64,000 nt of DNA from NCBI GenBank assembly GCA_965250195.1, contig OZ252295.1, positions 1,550,001 to 1,614,000 on the forward strand. The letters run 5' to 3'. The notes under the pieces were generated by a model. It had not been told where the DNA came from. It saw only the letters and a list, made by a program, of their open reading frames with translations, and searched no databases. This DNA comes from CAUZIR01 sp965250195 (GTDB lineage Bacteria > Chloroflexota > Dehalococcoidia > Lucifugimonadales > UBA2962). The position numbers were made by a program, and so were the translations under genes. Of this stretch, positions 33,853 to 42,546 are shown one piece after another. Numbering within the stretch: position 1 is the stretch's first letter; each line of letters starts with the position of its first letter.

Positions 33853-34869
33853 TTAAATAGCCTGTGCGGGGTGTCGGTTGGGAATCTTGCGAGCCACGTC
33901 CGGGTTCACCAGAGACATAGGGTACATGCCCTTGAGGATGCGGGCGGCCTCCTCGCCCAGCCGCGTCCTGCCCGCCACGTTGGAGTGGTCGGACGCCCCC
34001 GCTGAGTGTGGCGTCGCGATCACGTTGTCCATAGCCAGCAGCGGGTTATCGGCGGGCGTCGGCTCCACCTCGAACACGTCCAGCGCGGCCCCGGCGATCG
34101 CTCCCGCGTTCAGTGCTCTAATCAGCGCCGCTTCGTCGTGAGTGGGTCCACGGCAGGTGTTGATGAAAAACGCCGTCGGCTTCATCGCCTTAAACAAGTC
34201 GTCGCCCGCCAGGCCCCTCGTCTCCTCGTTGAGCGGCACGTGCATCGACACATAGTCCGAGGCGGCGGCCAGGGCCTCCATTGAGTTCACCCTCGTAACC
34301 TCGTACTCCTCGGCCACCCAGGGTTCCAGGTACGGGTCGTACACCAGCACGTCCAGCCCGAATGCTTTGGCTTTGCGAGACGTCGGCCGACCTATGTTGC
34401 CGAAGCCGATCAGGCCGAGCGTCTGTCCATAGACGCCGGGCATCGGGAACAGGTGCGGGTGAGTGCTTGCATCCCATCCACCTTCACTCATGACCTTATC
34501 CAGATGGACGAGCCGTTTGGCACATGCCAGCAGGAACATGATCGCGTGGTTCGCCACCTCGTCCGAGCAGTAGCCCGCGCAGTTGGTGAGCATCACCCCC
34601 ATGTCGGTGGCGGCCTCGTCGTCGATGTGATTGAAGCCGTGGCCGAGGCTGACAATCGCCGTGGCGCCGCTCATCGACTCGATCACCGTGCGGCTCAGCG
34701 GCACCACCTCGTCGATAACCAGGTCCGCTCCCTTGACCGCCTCAATAATCTCGACCTCGCTGGAGACGATATGACGTTCGAATTCGTGATCCACCCCGGC
34801 CAGCTGGTCCACGGTCCAGGAGATATCGGAATCACTGGGGGATATATATGCGACTTTCAGTTTTGCCAT
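33853..34869 (-). CDS. D-isomer-specific 2-hydroxyacid dehydrogenase
   Basis: NAD-dependent dehydrogenase of 338 residues related to phosphoglycerate/glyoxylate dehydrogenases. The Rossmann motif is LGLIGFGNIGRPTSRKAKAF, and the catalytic residues are Arg in INTCRGPTHDE, Glu in DVFEVEPTPADN and His in NVIATPHSAGASD. The substrate is unknown. It follows the epimerase gene by 12 bp and precedes the SelW-like gene by 48 bp on the same strand, suggesting one transcript for oxidation of a hydroxyacid or sugar-acid. Confidence 0.9.
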   Translation of the reverse strand: MAKLKVAYISPSDSDISWTVDQLAGVDHEFERHIVSSEVEIIEAVKGADLVIDEVVPLSRTVIESMSGATAIVSLGHGFNHIDDEAATDMGVMLTNCAGYCSDEVANHAIMFLLACAKRLVHLDKVMSEGGWDASTHPHLFPMPGVYGQTLGLIGFGNIGRPTSRKAKAFGLDVLVYDPYLEPWVAEEYEVTRVNSMEALAAASDYVSMHVPLNEETRGLAGDDLFKAMKPTAFFINTCRGPTHDEAALIRALNAGAIAGAALDVFEVEPTPADNPLLAMDNVIATPHSAGASDHSNVAGRTRLGEEAARILKGMYPMSLVNPDVARKIPNRHPAQAI

Positions 34870-34881
34870 GCGCTCTCTTTC

Positions 34882-35967
34882 TCAGGCGCCGATCAGGCGC
34901 GAATAGTCTTTTTGCCATCGTTCGGCGAACGCGACTTCCTTGTCTCTTTCGGCGTACTGGGCCGAGTCATCGGCCGGGTTGTCCCTGTACCACTGGACAG
35001 TTTCGGCCACCCAATCGGCCAGGGGCGTGACGTGCAGGTCAAAGTCGCGCCTGGCTTTGGCAATCGACATGACGTAGGTAGTGGGAAGGGAAAACGGGTC
35101 ATAGCTCCAGTCGTCCCAGGGCAGGCCGGAGAGCCGGTCGCAGGCATCGGCCGGTGCGGAGGTCGTATTCAACTCAACCCCACACGCCTCGGCCAGGACC
35201 GTGAGGTAGTGCGCCAGCGTCGGAATCTCGCCCTGGCAGATGTTGTAAACGTTGCCAGCGGTGTTGGGCGAATCCATCGCGTCGATGAACGCCCTGGCCA
35301 CGTCGTCCCGGAACCCTAGCCGGAAGGCGTTCGCGCCCCCGTCCCGCAGCACGATGGGCCGACCGTCCTGCATCCGCTGCTGGTACCACCAAAAGCGCAG
35401 GCTCGGGTCCTCCGGCCCCATCGTCGCAGGCACCCGCATCGCGACCCAGGGGAAATCCCCGGATTCCATCAGGAACCGTTCTATCTGGCGCTTTCCCTGG
35501 GCGTATTCGTGCTCGCTGTCGTCGTAGGAGTACGGCACCGTGGCCGAGTCCACGGAGCGTTCCGTCATAGGCGCCTCGGCGTTGAGATCGACGAACTGGT
35601 CGGTGTGGTCCATCGGTCCGGTTCCGGTCAGCCGACGGGTGTGAGCGTGGCCGGGGCCCCCATAAATGGAGACGGTAGAGGCGACGAGATATTTACCGGT
35701 CTTGCCTCTTAACGTTTTGACCACCGACGCGACGTCCTCAGTGCGGTAGGCGAGATTGTCGATCACCGCGTCGAAGCTTTTGCCCGAGAGTTTCGCATCG
35801 AAATCATCGCAATCGGTACGGTCTCCAACAATGTGCTCGCAGTCATCCCAGAAGTCCGGGCGAGTGTTGCCGCGGGAGTAGATCGTCACCTCGTCGCCGC
35901 GTGCGAGCAGGTCCCTGACAATCTTCTTGCCGAAATAGAGGGTGCCGCCGATCAGTAGGACTTTCAT
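34882..35967 (-). CDS. NAD(P)-dependent sugar epimerase/dehydratase-like SDR
   Basis: An extended-SDR protein of 361 residues. It has the variant N-terminal nucleotide motif LLIGGTLYFGKKIVRDLLARG, an ASTVSIYGG strand, and a C-terminal LGFRDDVARAFIDAM plus NVYNICQGE segment typical of atypical epimerases. The usual YxxxK is not obvious: HEYAQGKRQIER at about residue 155 offers Tyr-x-x-x-Lys. ATG 35967 is chosen and ATG 35973 is also possible; a GGGAG lies just upstream. It heads the minus-strand group with the hydroxyacid dehydrogenase and the SelW-like gene. Confidence 0.82.
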   Translation of the reverse strand: MKVLLIGGTLYFGKKIVRDLLARGDEVTIYSRGNTRPDFWDDCEHIVGDRTDCDDFDAKLSGKSFDAVIDNLAYRTEDVASVVKTLRGKTGKYLVASTVSIYGGPGHAHTRRLTGTGPMDHTDQFVDLNAEAPMTERSVDSATVPYSYDDSEHEYAQGKRQIERFLMESGDFPWVAMRVPATMGPEDPSLRFWWYQQRMQDGRPIVLRDGGANAFRLGFRDDVARAFIDAMDSPNTAGNVYNICQGEIPTLAHYLTVLAEACGVELNTTSAPADACDRLSGLPWDDWSYDPFSLPTTYVMSIAKARRDFDLHVTPLADWVAETVQWYRDNPADDSAQYAERDKEVAFAERWQKDYSRLIGA

Positions 35968-36110
35968 GTGCATCCGTCTCCCAAAATGGGCTCTGAATGT
36001 AGGCTCTGAAAAAGGGCCGCCCAGAGGGCGGTCGAGCGGCATTATAAGGGCGGCGTATGGTCCGGTGCTAAGATTGGCCCGGAAACGAACCCTGGGGGTG
36101 AGACGCGGTG

Positions 36111-36725
36111 GTGAAGGTACAGATTTTCTACGACTACATATGACCCTACGTACACAATGCAGCCGTGTGGCTGCACAAGGCCGCCGCCGATGGGGTTGAG
36201 TTAGACGTGACCTGGCGGGCGTTCGTGCTCGACGAGGTGAACCGCAAAGAGGGCGATACCCCCACCTGGGAAAAATCCGAGGGCGAGCGAGGGCGTTCGC
36301 TACTGTCCCTGGTGGCGGGCAAGGCCGTGCTGCGGCAGGCCCCGGAACTGTTCGAAACCTTCCACCGGGCCATACTGGCGGCGCGTCACGATGGCGCCCG
36401 CATCCGGCTCGATTTACCCGATCCTCTACTTGAAATCAGTTCGCAAGTCGGCCTAGACACAGACCGGCTCCAACGAGACATGGACGATCCAGAATTACTG
36501 GCGGCCGTGGCTGTGGATCATACCGAGGCCTCCCAGACCCACGGCGTGTTCGGTACGCCCACCTTCGTGTTCGAGAACGGCCAGGCCGTGTTCGTAAAAA
36601 CCTTCATCCCTCCGGACGACCAGGCGGCCGACGCCCTGACCAACTTCGTGGGCCTCATGGCGGAGCGGAGCTACATCGGCGAGGTAAAGCGCCCGCAGCC
36701 GCCCTGGCCCAAGGGCGCCGTCTAG
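36111..36725 (+). CDS. DsbA/FrnE-like thioredoxin-fold selenoprotein with UPYV motif (UGA read as selenocysteine)
   Basis: A 204-residue DsbA-family protein. GTG 36111 (or 36108), after GGGGGTGAG, starts VKVQIFYDYI, then UGA (36141-36143), then PYVHNAAVWLHKAAADGVEL. DsbA/FrnE proteins read FYDYxCPYxx here, so the UGA replaces the attacking active-site cysteine. The rest is normal: helical insert with KAVLRQAPELFETFHRAILA, and the cis-Pro loop THGVFGTPTFVFENGQAVF. The second motif position is Val, so selenocysteine would act alone. No signal peptide is seen. A perfect 7-bp hairpin follows the UGA. rnc starts four bases after the stop. Confidence 0.87.
36158..36175 (+). promoter_or_regulatory. 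Candidate bacterial SECIS hairpin of the DsbA-like gene
   Basis: TGCAGCC-GTGT-GGCTGCA is a perfect seven-pair stem with a four-base G/U-rich loop. It begins 14 nt after the UGA, putting the first loop G at position 25 counted from the U of UGA, close to the G23-U24 of the E. coli fdhF element. This is strong positional support for recoding. Confidence 0.7.
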
Positions 36726-36729
36726 GAGA

Positions 36730-37455
36730 GTGGCGTCACCGACGCCCCGCCCGAAAGTGACCGGAGACCGGGCCGCGGTGGTTGCAGAACTGAGCGCCCG
36801 CCTGGGCCTTGAGTTCCGTGACCCGGAGCTGCTGGCGTTGGCGCTCGTGCACCCTTCCTTAGTCAACGAAGCTGGTCTGGACCGCACCCTCTCCAACCAG
36901 CGCCTGGAATTTCTGGGCGACGCCGTCATCGGTCTCGTTGTCGCTGAGGCCCTGTATCTGAAGCATCCAGATTGGACCGAGGGTCGCTTGACCGTGGCCC
37001 GGTCGAGCCTCGTCAGTGGAGACACCCTCGCCGCCGTCGCACAAGACATCGGACTGGGCGCACACCTCGTCATGGGGAAGGGCGAGGAGTCGGGTGGAGG
37101 CAGGGAGCGGCCGACCAACCTCGCCGCGGCGCTAGAGGCCGCAATCGGAGCGGCGCTGCTCGACTCGGGCCACGAGGTCGCGTCTGCGCTGACGCTGCGG
37201 CTACTGGGAGATCGCCTCGAGACGGCCGACGGCGAAACCGGCCCCAACGCCAAGTCCGCCCTGCAAGAGCTGATCCAGGGCCGGGGGCTGGCCACGCCGA
37301 TCTACCAGATAGTCGGCCAGTCTGGCGACCCGCACGAAATGTCGTTTACCGCCGAGGTCGAAGTAGACGGGAAGGTTGCCGGTCGCGGCTCCGGCCCCCG
37401 CAAGTCGGCCGCCGAACAGGCCGCCGCCAGCTCTGCATTGGCGGCGCTTACCTAG
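36730..37455 (+). CDS. rnc: Ribonuclease III
   Basis: Double-strand RNA endonuclease for rRNA and mRNA processing. The 241-residue protein has the catalytic helix NQRLEFLGDAVIGLVVAEAL with metal-binding Glu and Asp, the second acidic site NLAAALEAAIGAALLDSG, and a C-terminal dsRNA-binding domain (AKSALQELIQGRGL, GSGPRKSAAEQAAASSALAAL). GTG starts just after TAGGAGA. It may be co-expressed with the upstream selenoprotein. Its stop overlaps that of convergent glyA in a CTAG. Confidence 0.96.
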   Translation: MASPTPRPKVTGDRAAVVAELSARLGLEFRDPELLALALVHPSLVNEAGLDRTLSNQRLEFLGDAVIGLVVAEALYLKHPDWTEGRLTVARSSLVSGDTLAAVAQDIGLGAHLVMGKGEESGGGRERPTNLAAALEAAIGAALLDSGHEVASALTLRLLGDRLETADGETGPNAKSALQELIQGRGLATPIYQIVGQSGDPHEMSFTAEVEVDGKVAGRGSGPRKSAAEQAAASSALAALT

Positions 37456-38696
37456 CTCTCGATACCGGGCACGGGAAACCGGTCAGTCAGCTTTACGACT
37501 TCCTGTCGCACTGAGTCTTCCACCCCGGCTTCGTCAATGCCCTTTAGGGCGGTGACGATCAACTCCCCCACCTTGCGGGTGTCGTCGGCCGAGAACCCAC
37601 GGGAGGTGATGGCAGGAGTGCCGAGCCGCAGTCCACTGGTCACCCTGGGTTTCTCCGGGTCGTAGGGAATTGCGTTGCGATTGGTCGTGATGAAAACACG
37701 GTCCAGCGCTTCTTCTGCCGCCCTGCCCGTAAGGCCCAAGGGTCGCAGGTCCACCAGCACCATGTGGTTATCCGTGCCGCCGGAGACGATGCGGGCTCCC
37801 CCGGCCCCCAGCACCTCGGCCAGCGCGGCCGCGTTCTCCGTTATGGCGGAGGCGTAAACCTTGAACTCCGGCGTCAGCGCCTCACCGTAGGCGACGGCCT
37901 TTGCCGCGACCGCATGCATGAGCGGCCCGCCCTGCACGTTCGGGAACACCCCCCGGTCGACGGACTTCGCCAGCGCCTCCGTGCTGAGAATCATGCCGCC
38001 CCTGGGACCACGGAGAGTCTTGTGCGTAGTTGACGTGACCACATGCGCGTGGGGAACCGGCGAGGGGTGAGCGCCCCCGGCCACCAGCCCGGAGAAATGA
38101 GCCATATCGACCATGAGCAGCGCGCCGACGCCGTCCGCGATTTCCCGGAAGCGCGCGAAATCAAAAAAGCGCGGATAAGCGGTAGCCCCGGTGACCAATA
38201 TCTTGGGCCGATGCTCCTGGGCCAGCCGAGCCACCTCGTCCATGTCGATCAGCTCGGAATCCTTATCCACGCCGTAAGAGACGAACTCGTAGTGCTTGCC
38301 CGAGAAGTTCACCTTGCTGCCGTGAGTGAGGTGCCCGCCCTGGTCCAGCCGCAGCCCCATCACCGTGTCCCCCGGCTGGAGTTGAGAGTGATACACGGCC
38401 ATGTTGGCCTGGGCGCCGGAGTGTGGCTGCACATTAGCGTGGTCGGCCCCGAACAGCTGCTTGGCCCGGTCTCTCGCCAGGTCCTCGGCCACGTCCACGA
38501 ACTCACAGCCGCCGTAGTACCGGCGGCCCGGATAGCCCTCTGCGTACTTATTGGTAAGCACCGAGCCCTGCGCCTCCAGCACCGCCTCGCTGGCGTAATT
38601 TTCCGAGGCGATCAGGTTGACATTGCGGCGCTGGCGCATGCGCTCGTCGGCAATCGCCGATGCGAGTTCAGGGTCGCGGCTTGTCAAAACGGACAA
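37452..38696 (-). CDS. glyA: Serine hydroxymethyltransferase
   Basis: PLP enzyme linking serine, glycine and one-carbon folate. The 414-residue protein shows NLIASENYASEAVLEAQGS, LTNKYAEGYPGRRYYGGCE, NVQPHSGAQANMAVY, the Schiff-base Lys in VVTSTTHKTLRGPRGG, and TSGLRLGTPAITSRGF. TTG at 38696 is the start; GAGGAG lies five bases before it. It supplies glycine and methylene-THF and so connects to the methionine cycle genes at the other end of the window only by metabolism. Confidence 0.97.
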   Translation of the reverse strand: MSVLTSRDPELASAIADERMRQRRNVNLIASENYASEAVLEAQGSVLTNKYAEGYPGRRYYGGCEFVDVAEDLARDRAKQLFGADHANVQPHSGAQANMAVYHSQLQPGDTVMGLRLDQGGHLTHGSKVNFSGKHYEFVSYGVDKDSELIDMDEVARLAQEHRPKILVTGATAYPRFFDFARFREIADGVGALLMVDMAHFSGLVAGGAHPSPVPHAHVVTSTTHKTLRGPRGGMILSTEALAKSVDRGVFPNVQGGPLMHAVAAKAVAYGEALTPEFKVYASAITENAAALAEVLGAGGARIVSGGTDNHMVLVDLRPLGLTGRAAEEALDRVFITTNRNAIPYDPEKPRVTSGLRLGTPAITSRGFSADDTRKVGELIVTALKGIDEAGVEDSVRQEVVKLTDRFPVPGIES

Positions 38697-38776
38697 ATCA
38701 ACTCCTCTGCCGGGGCGTGGCGGAACCCGACTGCGGGCATTGGCGCGAAACCGACCGATGCGTTGAGAAAGGCTGT

Positions 38777-39385
38777 TTAAGCGATGAGCTCGGGCTGAAT
38801 CAGACCGTAGTCGCCGTCACGCCTGCGGTAGACCACGCTGTACTCTTGCGAGTCCAGGTCATAAAACAGAAAAAAGTCATGGCTAAGCATCTCCATCTCT
38901 TCGATAGCATCCTCTACGTGCATCGGAGTCATGGGGAACCGCTTGGTGCGAATCACGGCACCGTCCGCTCGCTCCTCATCGGCCTCCGGTTCCGCCTCGA
39001 TGGGTAGCGCGTCCAGCATCTCTGCGGCCGGGGCCGACCGGGCGGATCTGCGAGCGACGGAAGTGCGGGAGAACCTCGTCTTATGCCGTCTTATCTGGCG
39101 ATCCAGGACCGCGGCGACCAGATCGACCGCCTCCCGAATCGTCGCACCGCGCTCCTGGCCTCTGAGAACCCGGTCGTTGGCGGTGATCGTTAGCTGCGCG
39201 ATCACGCGATCCTCGGCTCGTTTGGAGGCCGTCTTGGAAATCTCCAGCTCGGCGGCGGCCATCGGGCGCATGTGGCGTTCGAGCCTGACGAACTTGCGCC
39301 GAATATAGTCCTCCGTCGGGCGGTTAATGTCGATGTTTCTGGCGTGAATCTGAAGGTCCGGTCCGCGCGTCGAGTCCTTGGGCAT
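38777..39385 (-). CDS. hpf: Ribosome hibernation promoting factor, long form
   Basis: A 202-residue HPF with the N-terminal S30AE domain (DLQIHARNIDINRPTEDYIRR, VIAQLTITANDRVLRGQERG), a variable linker (~110-145), and the C-terminal dimerisation domain IRTKRFPMTPMHVEDAIEEM and DFFLFYDLDSQEYSVVYRRR. Long HPFs dimerise 70S ribosomes into inactive 100S particles in slow growth. It is a single gene on its strand, 80 bp upstream of glyA. Confidence 0.95.
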   Translation of the reverse strand: MPKDSTRGPDLQIHARNIDINRPTEDYIRRKFVRLERHMRPMAAAELEISKTASKRAEDRVIAQLTITANDRVLRGQERGATIREAVDLVAAVLDRQIRRHKTRFSRTSVARRSARSAPAAEMLDALPIEAEPEADEERADGAVIRTKRFPMTPMHVEDAIEEMEMLSHDFFLFYDLDSQEYSVVYRRRDGDYGLIQPELIA

Positions 39386-39605
39386 GGCAACTTCATTCTA
39401 TGGCCGCTTGCCGGCGGGTACAAGTTTAACGAATGCCGTGTCCAAGGGGCTCGTCGGCCCCGGGCGTCTTGTTGTTGGGGTGGTGCTGTGGTAGCTTGGC
39501 TCGCGGTTCGTAGGGAGGATCGCGATAGTAAATCTGACAATTACAGAGGCGGAACCCGGCGCACAAGACCCGTTCGCGCTCGACGCGGACGCTCGCGAGG
39601 CTCTG

Positions 39606-40544
39606 GTGGCGCGGATTGCCTGCCCCACCGTGTTTCTCGCGCCGTGGTGGATATCGGCCTGGCACGACGTATTCGGAAGCGGGACACGACCCAGAGTCAT
39701 CGAGATACGAGACGGCGAAGATCTCGTCGGTGTGGTGCCCCTCATCCAGCGTGGCGACTCGCTCGTATTAGCTGGCGATCCCGACCTGTTCGATTACCAG
39801 GACCTCGTGCTCCTAAAAGGGCGGGAGCCGGAGTTGGCCGGCGCCCTGCTCGACTACCTCTCTGGCGCCGACGGGCAGGCGCAGGGCTGGGCCACGTTGG
39901 ACCTCCCCTCCGTACCCGCGGACTCAGCCACGGTTGGTGCCATCTCCGGCGCCGCCGAAAGCCGGGGCTACAGTGTCGAGCGCAGCGAAGCGGCGATGGC
40001 GCCCGTGGCGGAACTCCCGGGTAGCTGGGACGAGTTTCTCGCGGGCCTCGGCAAAAAACACAGGCACGAGTTGCGGCGCAAGATACGCAAGCTGGAGGCG
40101 GCGGGAGACGCTCGCCAGGTCACGATCACCGAAGAAAAGGGCCTGGAACAAGAAGTCGAAGATTTCCTGCGACTAATGAGCAGTACCAACGAAGACAAGG
40201 CCGCTTTCCTGACACCTGAGCGCCGCCGATTCTTTCACCTTCTCGCTGCCCAGGCTGCGAGCAGCGGAGCGCTCAGGCTCTCTTTCCTGGAGCTGGACGA
40301 AGAGCGGTTGGCCGCCTGCCTTGTATTCGATTATGCAGGCGTTTTCATGCTATACAATAGTGGTTACGACCCGGCCCGGTCCGACCTCAGCGTCGGCCTC
40401 ATCAACAAGGCATTCGCTATCAGGCAAGCCATCGAGTTGGGGAGGCGCCGGTTCGATTTCCTCAAGGGTGCCGAACGTTACAAGTACGCTCTGGGTGGCC
40501 AGGACAGGTCCATCTACCGGGTCATCTTGACCCGGTCCACATGA
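39606..40544 (+). CDS. CelD/BcsL-type GNAT-fold acetyltransferase (FemAB-like)
   Basis: A 312-residue acyltransferase with the CelD-like plan: CPTVFLAPWWISAWHDVFG at the N-terminus, the ELPGSWDEFLAGLGKKHRHELRR hinge (quoted as SWDEFLAGLGKKHRHELRR), and a C-terminal GNAT fold with FLKGAERYKYALGG. These proteins often act in cell-surface polysaccharide or lipid modification. GTG 39606 has a GAGG at five bases. The frame is open back to 39492, and an ATA at 39525 sits six bases after GGGAGG; that start would add 27 residues that look homologous. It overlaps the next glycosyltransferase in an ATGA. Confidence 0.82.
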   Translation: MARIACPTVFLAPWWISAWHDVFGSGTRPRVIEIRDGEDLVGVVPLIQRGDSLVLAGDPDLFDYQDLVLLKGREPELAGALLDYLSGADGQAQGWATLDLPSVPADSATVGAISGAAESRGYSVERSEAAMAPVAELPGSWDEFLAGLGKKHRHELRRKIRKLEAAGDARQVTITEEKGLEQEVEDFLRLMSSTNEDKAAFLTPERRRFFHLLAAQAASSGALRLSFLELDEERLAACLVFDYAGVFMLYNSGYDPARSDLSVGLINKAFAIRQAIELGRRRFDFLKGAERYKYALGGQDRSIYRVILTRST

Positions 40545-41821
40545 AAAGCATTGCCCTTTTAAGTCTGCACGGCTGTCCGGTCGCCCGGTTGGGCGAGCGC
40601 GACACCGGCGGAATGAACGTCTACCTGTTGCAGGTTGCGCGTGAACTGGGTCGCGCGGGAATCCGGGTGGATGTATTCACTCGCTTCCACGACCCGGCGG
40701 ACCCGCAGGTCATTGCACTGGGTCAGAACGCTCGCGTCATCCACATCACCGCGGGTGGGTTCGAGGAGCGCAAAGAGAACCTCTACGGCGTCATCCCCGA
40801 GTTTTTAACGAATCTGGAAGCTTTTCAGCGTGGCGACGGCGTCAGCTACGACCTCGTCCACTCTCACTACTGGCTGTCAGGCAGGGCGGGAATCGAGCTG
40901 TCACGCAAGTGGGGCGTTCCGCATGTCGCCACATTCCACACGCTGGCGCGGCTAAAGATGCAGGCGAGAGTGGGGGAGAACGAATCCTCCCTCAGGGTCG
41001 AGACGGAGGGCGCGGTAATGGAATCGGTCGACGGCGTAGTCGTCTCAACCGATGCCGAAGCCACCGAGATATCCCGGCTATACGATGTCTCGCCTTCCCG
41101 CGTGGAGGTCATCGCACCGGGGGTCGATCTTGACCTGTTCAAGCCGACGGACATGCAGGCGTCCAGAAACTCTTTGGGCGTGACTGAAGACAACGTCGTC
41201 CTCTACGTAGGTCGGCTGGAGCCGCTCAAGGGCGTGGACATACTGGTTAATGCCGTCGCCGACCTGGAAATGGTCGGGAGCACCCGGCTGCTCATCGTCG
41301 GGGGCGACCCCGTGACTGGCGGCTCAGGTGATAACGGCTCACTGGCGGGGCAAATGGGCACCGTCGCCGGTCGACTGGGCCGGTTGGCCGGTTCGCTGGG
41401 AATCGCCGAGAAAGTAACATTCACCGGACCGGTCCCCCAGTCCGATCTGCCCACCTACTACGGGGCGGCCGACGTGCTCGTATTGCCGTCCCATTACGAA
41501 AGTTTCGGCCTCGTCGCCCTGGAAGCCATGGCCTGCGGGACGCCCGTGGTCGTGTCCCGGGTTGGGGGCCTGAAGACATTCGTGAGGAACGGGGAGAGCG
41601 GCTACCTGATACCGTGGCGTTGCCCCGATCCCTTCTCCCAGCAAATCGAGGTCATGTTGGCCAACCCGTCTCTGCGCAGAGCCATGGGGTCGGCGGCGCT
41701 GGAGACGGCGCGACGGATGGGGTGGGGCGGCGTGTCGTCGCGGCTCATCGATTTTTACGAAAAATTGATCGATGGCCCCGATACTTTATCCAACCCCTAC
41801 GTAGGTGCGGCTCCAGCGTGA
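40541..41821 (+). CDS. GT4 glycosyltransferase, MshA-like
   Basis: A GT-B glycosyltransferase of 426 residues close to D-inositol-3-phosphate glycosyltransferase and sucrose-phosphate synthase-like enzymes. It shows GERDTGGMNVYLLQVARELG (donor/acceptor glycine loop), VHSHYWLSGRAGIELS, VEVIAPGVDLDLFKP, VGRLEPLKGVDILV and the EX7E motif in PSHYESFGLVALEAMACGTP. The acceptor is unknown. Mycothiol synthesis is one possibility, and surface glycan synthesis with the preceding CelD-like gene is another. Confidence 0.87.
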   Translation: MKSIALLSLHGCPVARLGERDTGGMNVYLLQVARELGRAGIRVDVFTRFHDPADPQVIALGQNARVIHITAGGFEERKENLYGVIPEFLTNLEAFQRGDGVSYDLVHSHYWLSGRAGIELSRKWGVPHVATFHTLARLKMQARVGENESSLRVETEGAVMESVDGVVVSTDAEATEISRLYDVSPSRVEVIAPGVDLDLFKPTDMQASRNSLGVTEDNVVLYVGRLEPLKGVDILVNAVADLEMVGSTRLLIVGGDPVTGGSGDNGSLAGQMGTVAGRLGRLAGSLGIAEKVTFTGPVPQSDLPTYYGAADVLVLPSHYESFGLVALEAMACGTPVVVSRVGGLKTFVRNGESGYLIPWRCPDPFSQQIEVMLANPSLRRAMGSAALETARRMGWGGVSSRLIDFYEKLIDGPDTLSNPYVGAAPA

Positions 41822-41824
41822 CCA

Positions 41825-42526
41825 ATGGACGAATCCAAGCCACCCCCGCCGAGAGACCCCCCCCAGCCTGAGGGTGCGCCGGTCAGGGTCAACTTCCTGA
41901 CCAGGGCCGAGCGCCATCTCTGGCGAAAAATCTTTTCCGGCTTTCTGGTGGTCGTGCCATTGGCCGTCACCTTCATAATTGTTAGATTCGTCGTCGTGTT
42001 CTTGGACGACATCCTCCGGCCATTCCTCCAAGACACCTACCTCGACTTCCCCGGCATCGGCCTGGCCATACTGCTTATCGGCCTGTACCTCGTCGGTGCG
42101 ATAGTCTCGGCCAGGCTGGGCCGCAAAGCCTTCGACGTCCAGGGCGCGGTGCTGACGAGAGTTCCCGTCGTGAACTCGATCTACATGCTCGCCAGGCAGG
42201 CCACCGACGCTCTCTCCACTCCCATGGAGCGCGAGATCAACCGGGTGGTTTTCATCGAGTGGCCCCGTCCGGGCTTCATGGCTCTGGGGTTCGTCACCGG
42301 ACAGACCACCGCATTTGAAGAGGGGGGATCGCCCAGGCTAATCGTCTACGTTCCCACCGTTCCCAACCCCACCTCCGGCAACCTCGCATTCGTCGCCGAA
42401 GAGGACGTCATCGACACCGACATCACCGTCGAAGAAGCGATGAAGACCGTCTTCTCTGGTGGAATCGTGCCCCCCGATATCAGGCAGAGGGCTGACATCG
42501 GTTCGAAGACCAACGACGGCGCCTAG
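41825..42526 (+). CDS. DUF502-family membrane protein
   Basis: A 233-residue protein with a proline-rich cytosolic N-terminus, two membrane helices (about 38-62 and 78-98), then the conserved soluble part: VPVVNSIYMLARQATDAL, FIEWPRPGFMALGFVTG, VYVPTVPNPTSGNLAFV and a VEEAMKTVFSGGIVPP ending. This is the DUF502 signature, and the biochemical role is unknown. It starts three bases after the glycosyltransferase stop, so it belongs to the same transcript. Confidence 0.88.
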   Translation: MDESKPPPPRDPPQPEGAPVRVNFLTRAERHLWRKIFSGFLVVVPLAVTFIIVRFVVVFLDDILRPFLQDTYLDFPGIGLAILLIGLYLVGAIVSARLGRKAFDVQGAVLTRVPVVNSIYMLARQATDALSTPMEREINRVVFIEWPRPGFMALGFVTGQTTAFEEGGSPRLIVYVPTVPNPTSGNLAFVAEEDVIDTDITVEEAMKTVFSGGIVPPDIRQRADIGSKTNDGA

Positions 42527-42546
42527 GTCTGGGTTCGGGGGCGCAA

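Noticed and set aside
33529..36725. UGA reassigned to an amino acid throughout the genome
   Set aside because: UGA ends several certain genes here, including ctaA (20274-20276) and ctaC (22384-22386). Only two UGAs fall inside genes, both at redox positions, so selenocysteine explains them better.
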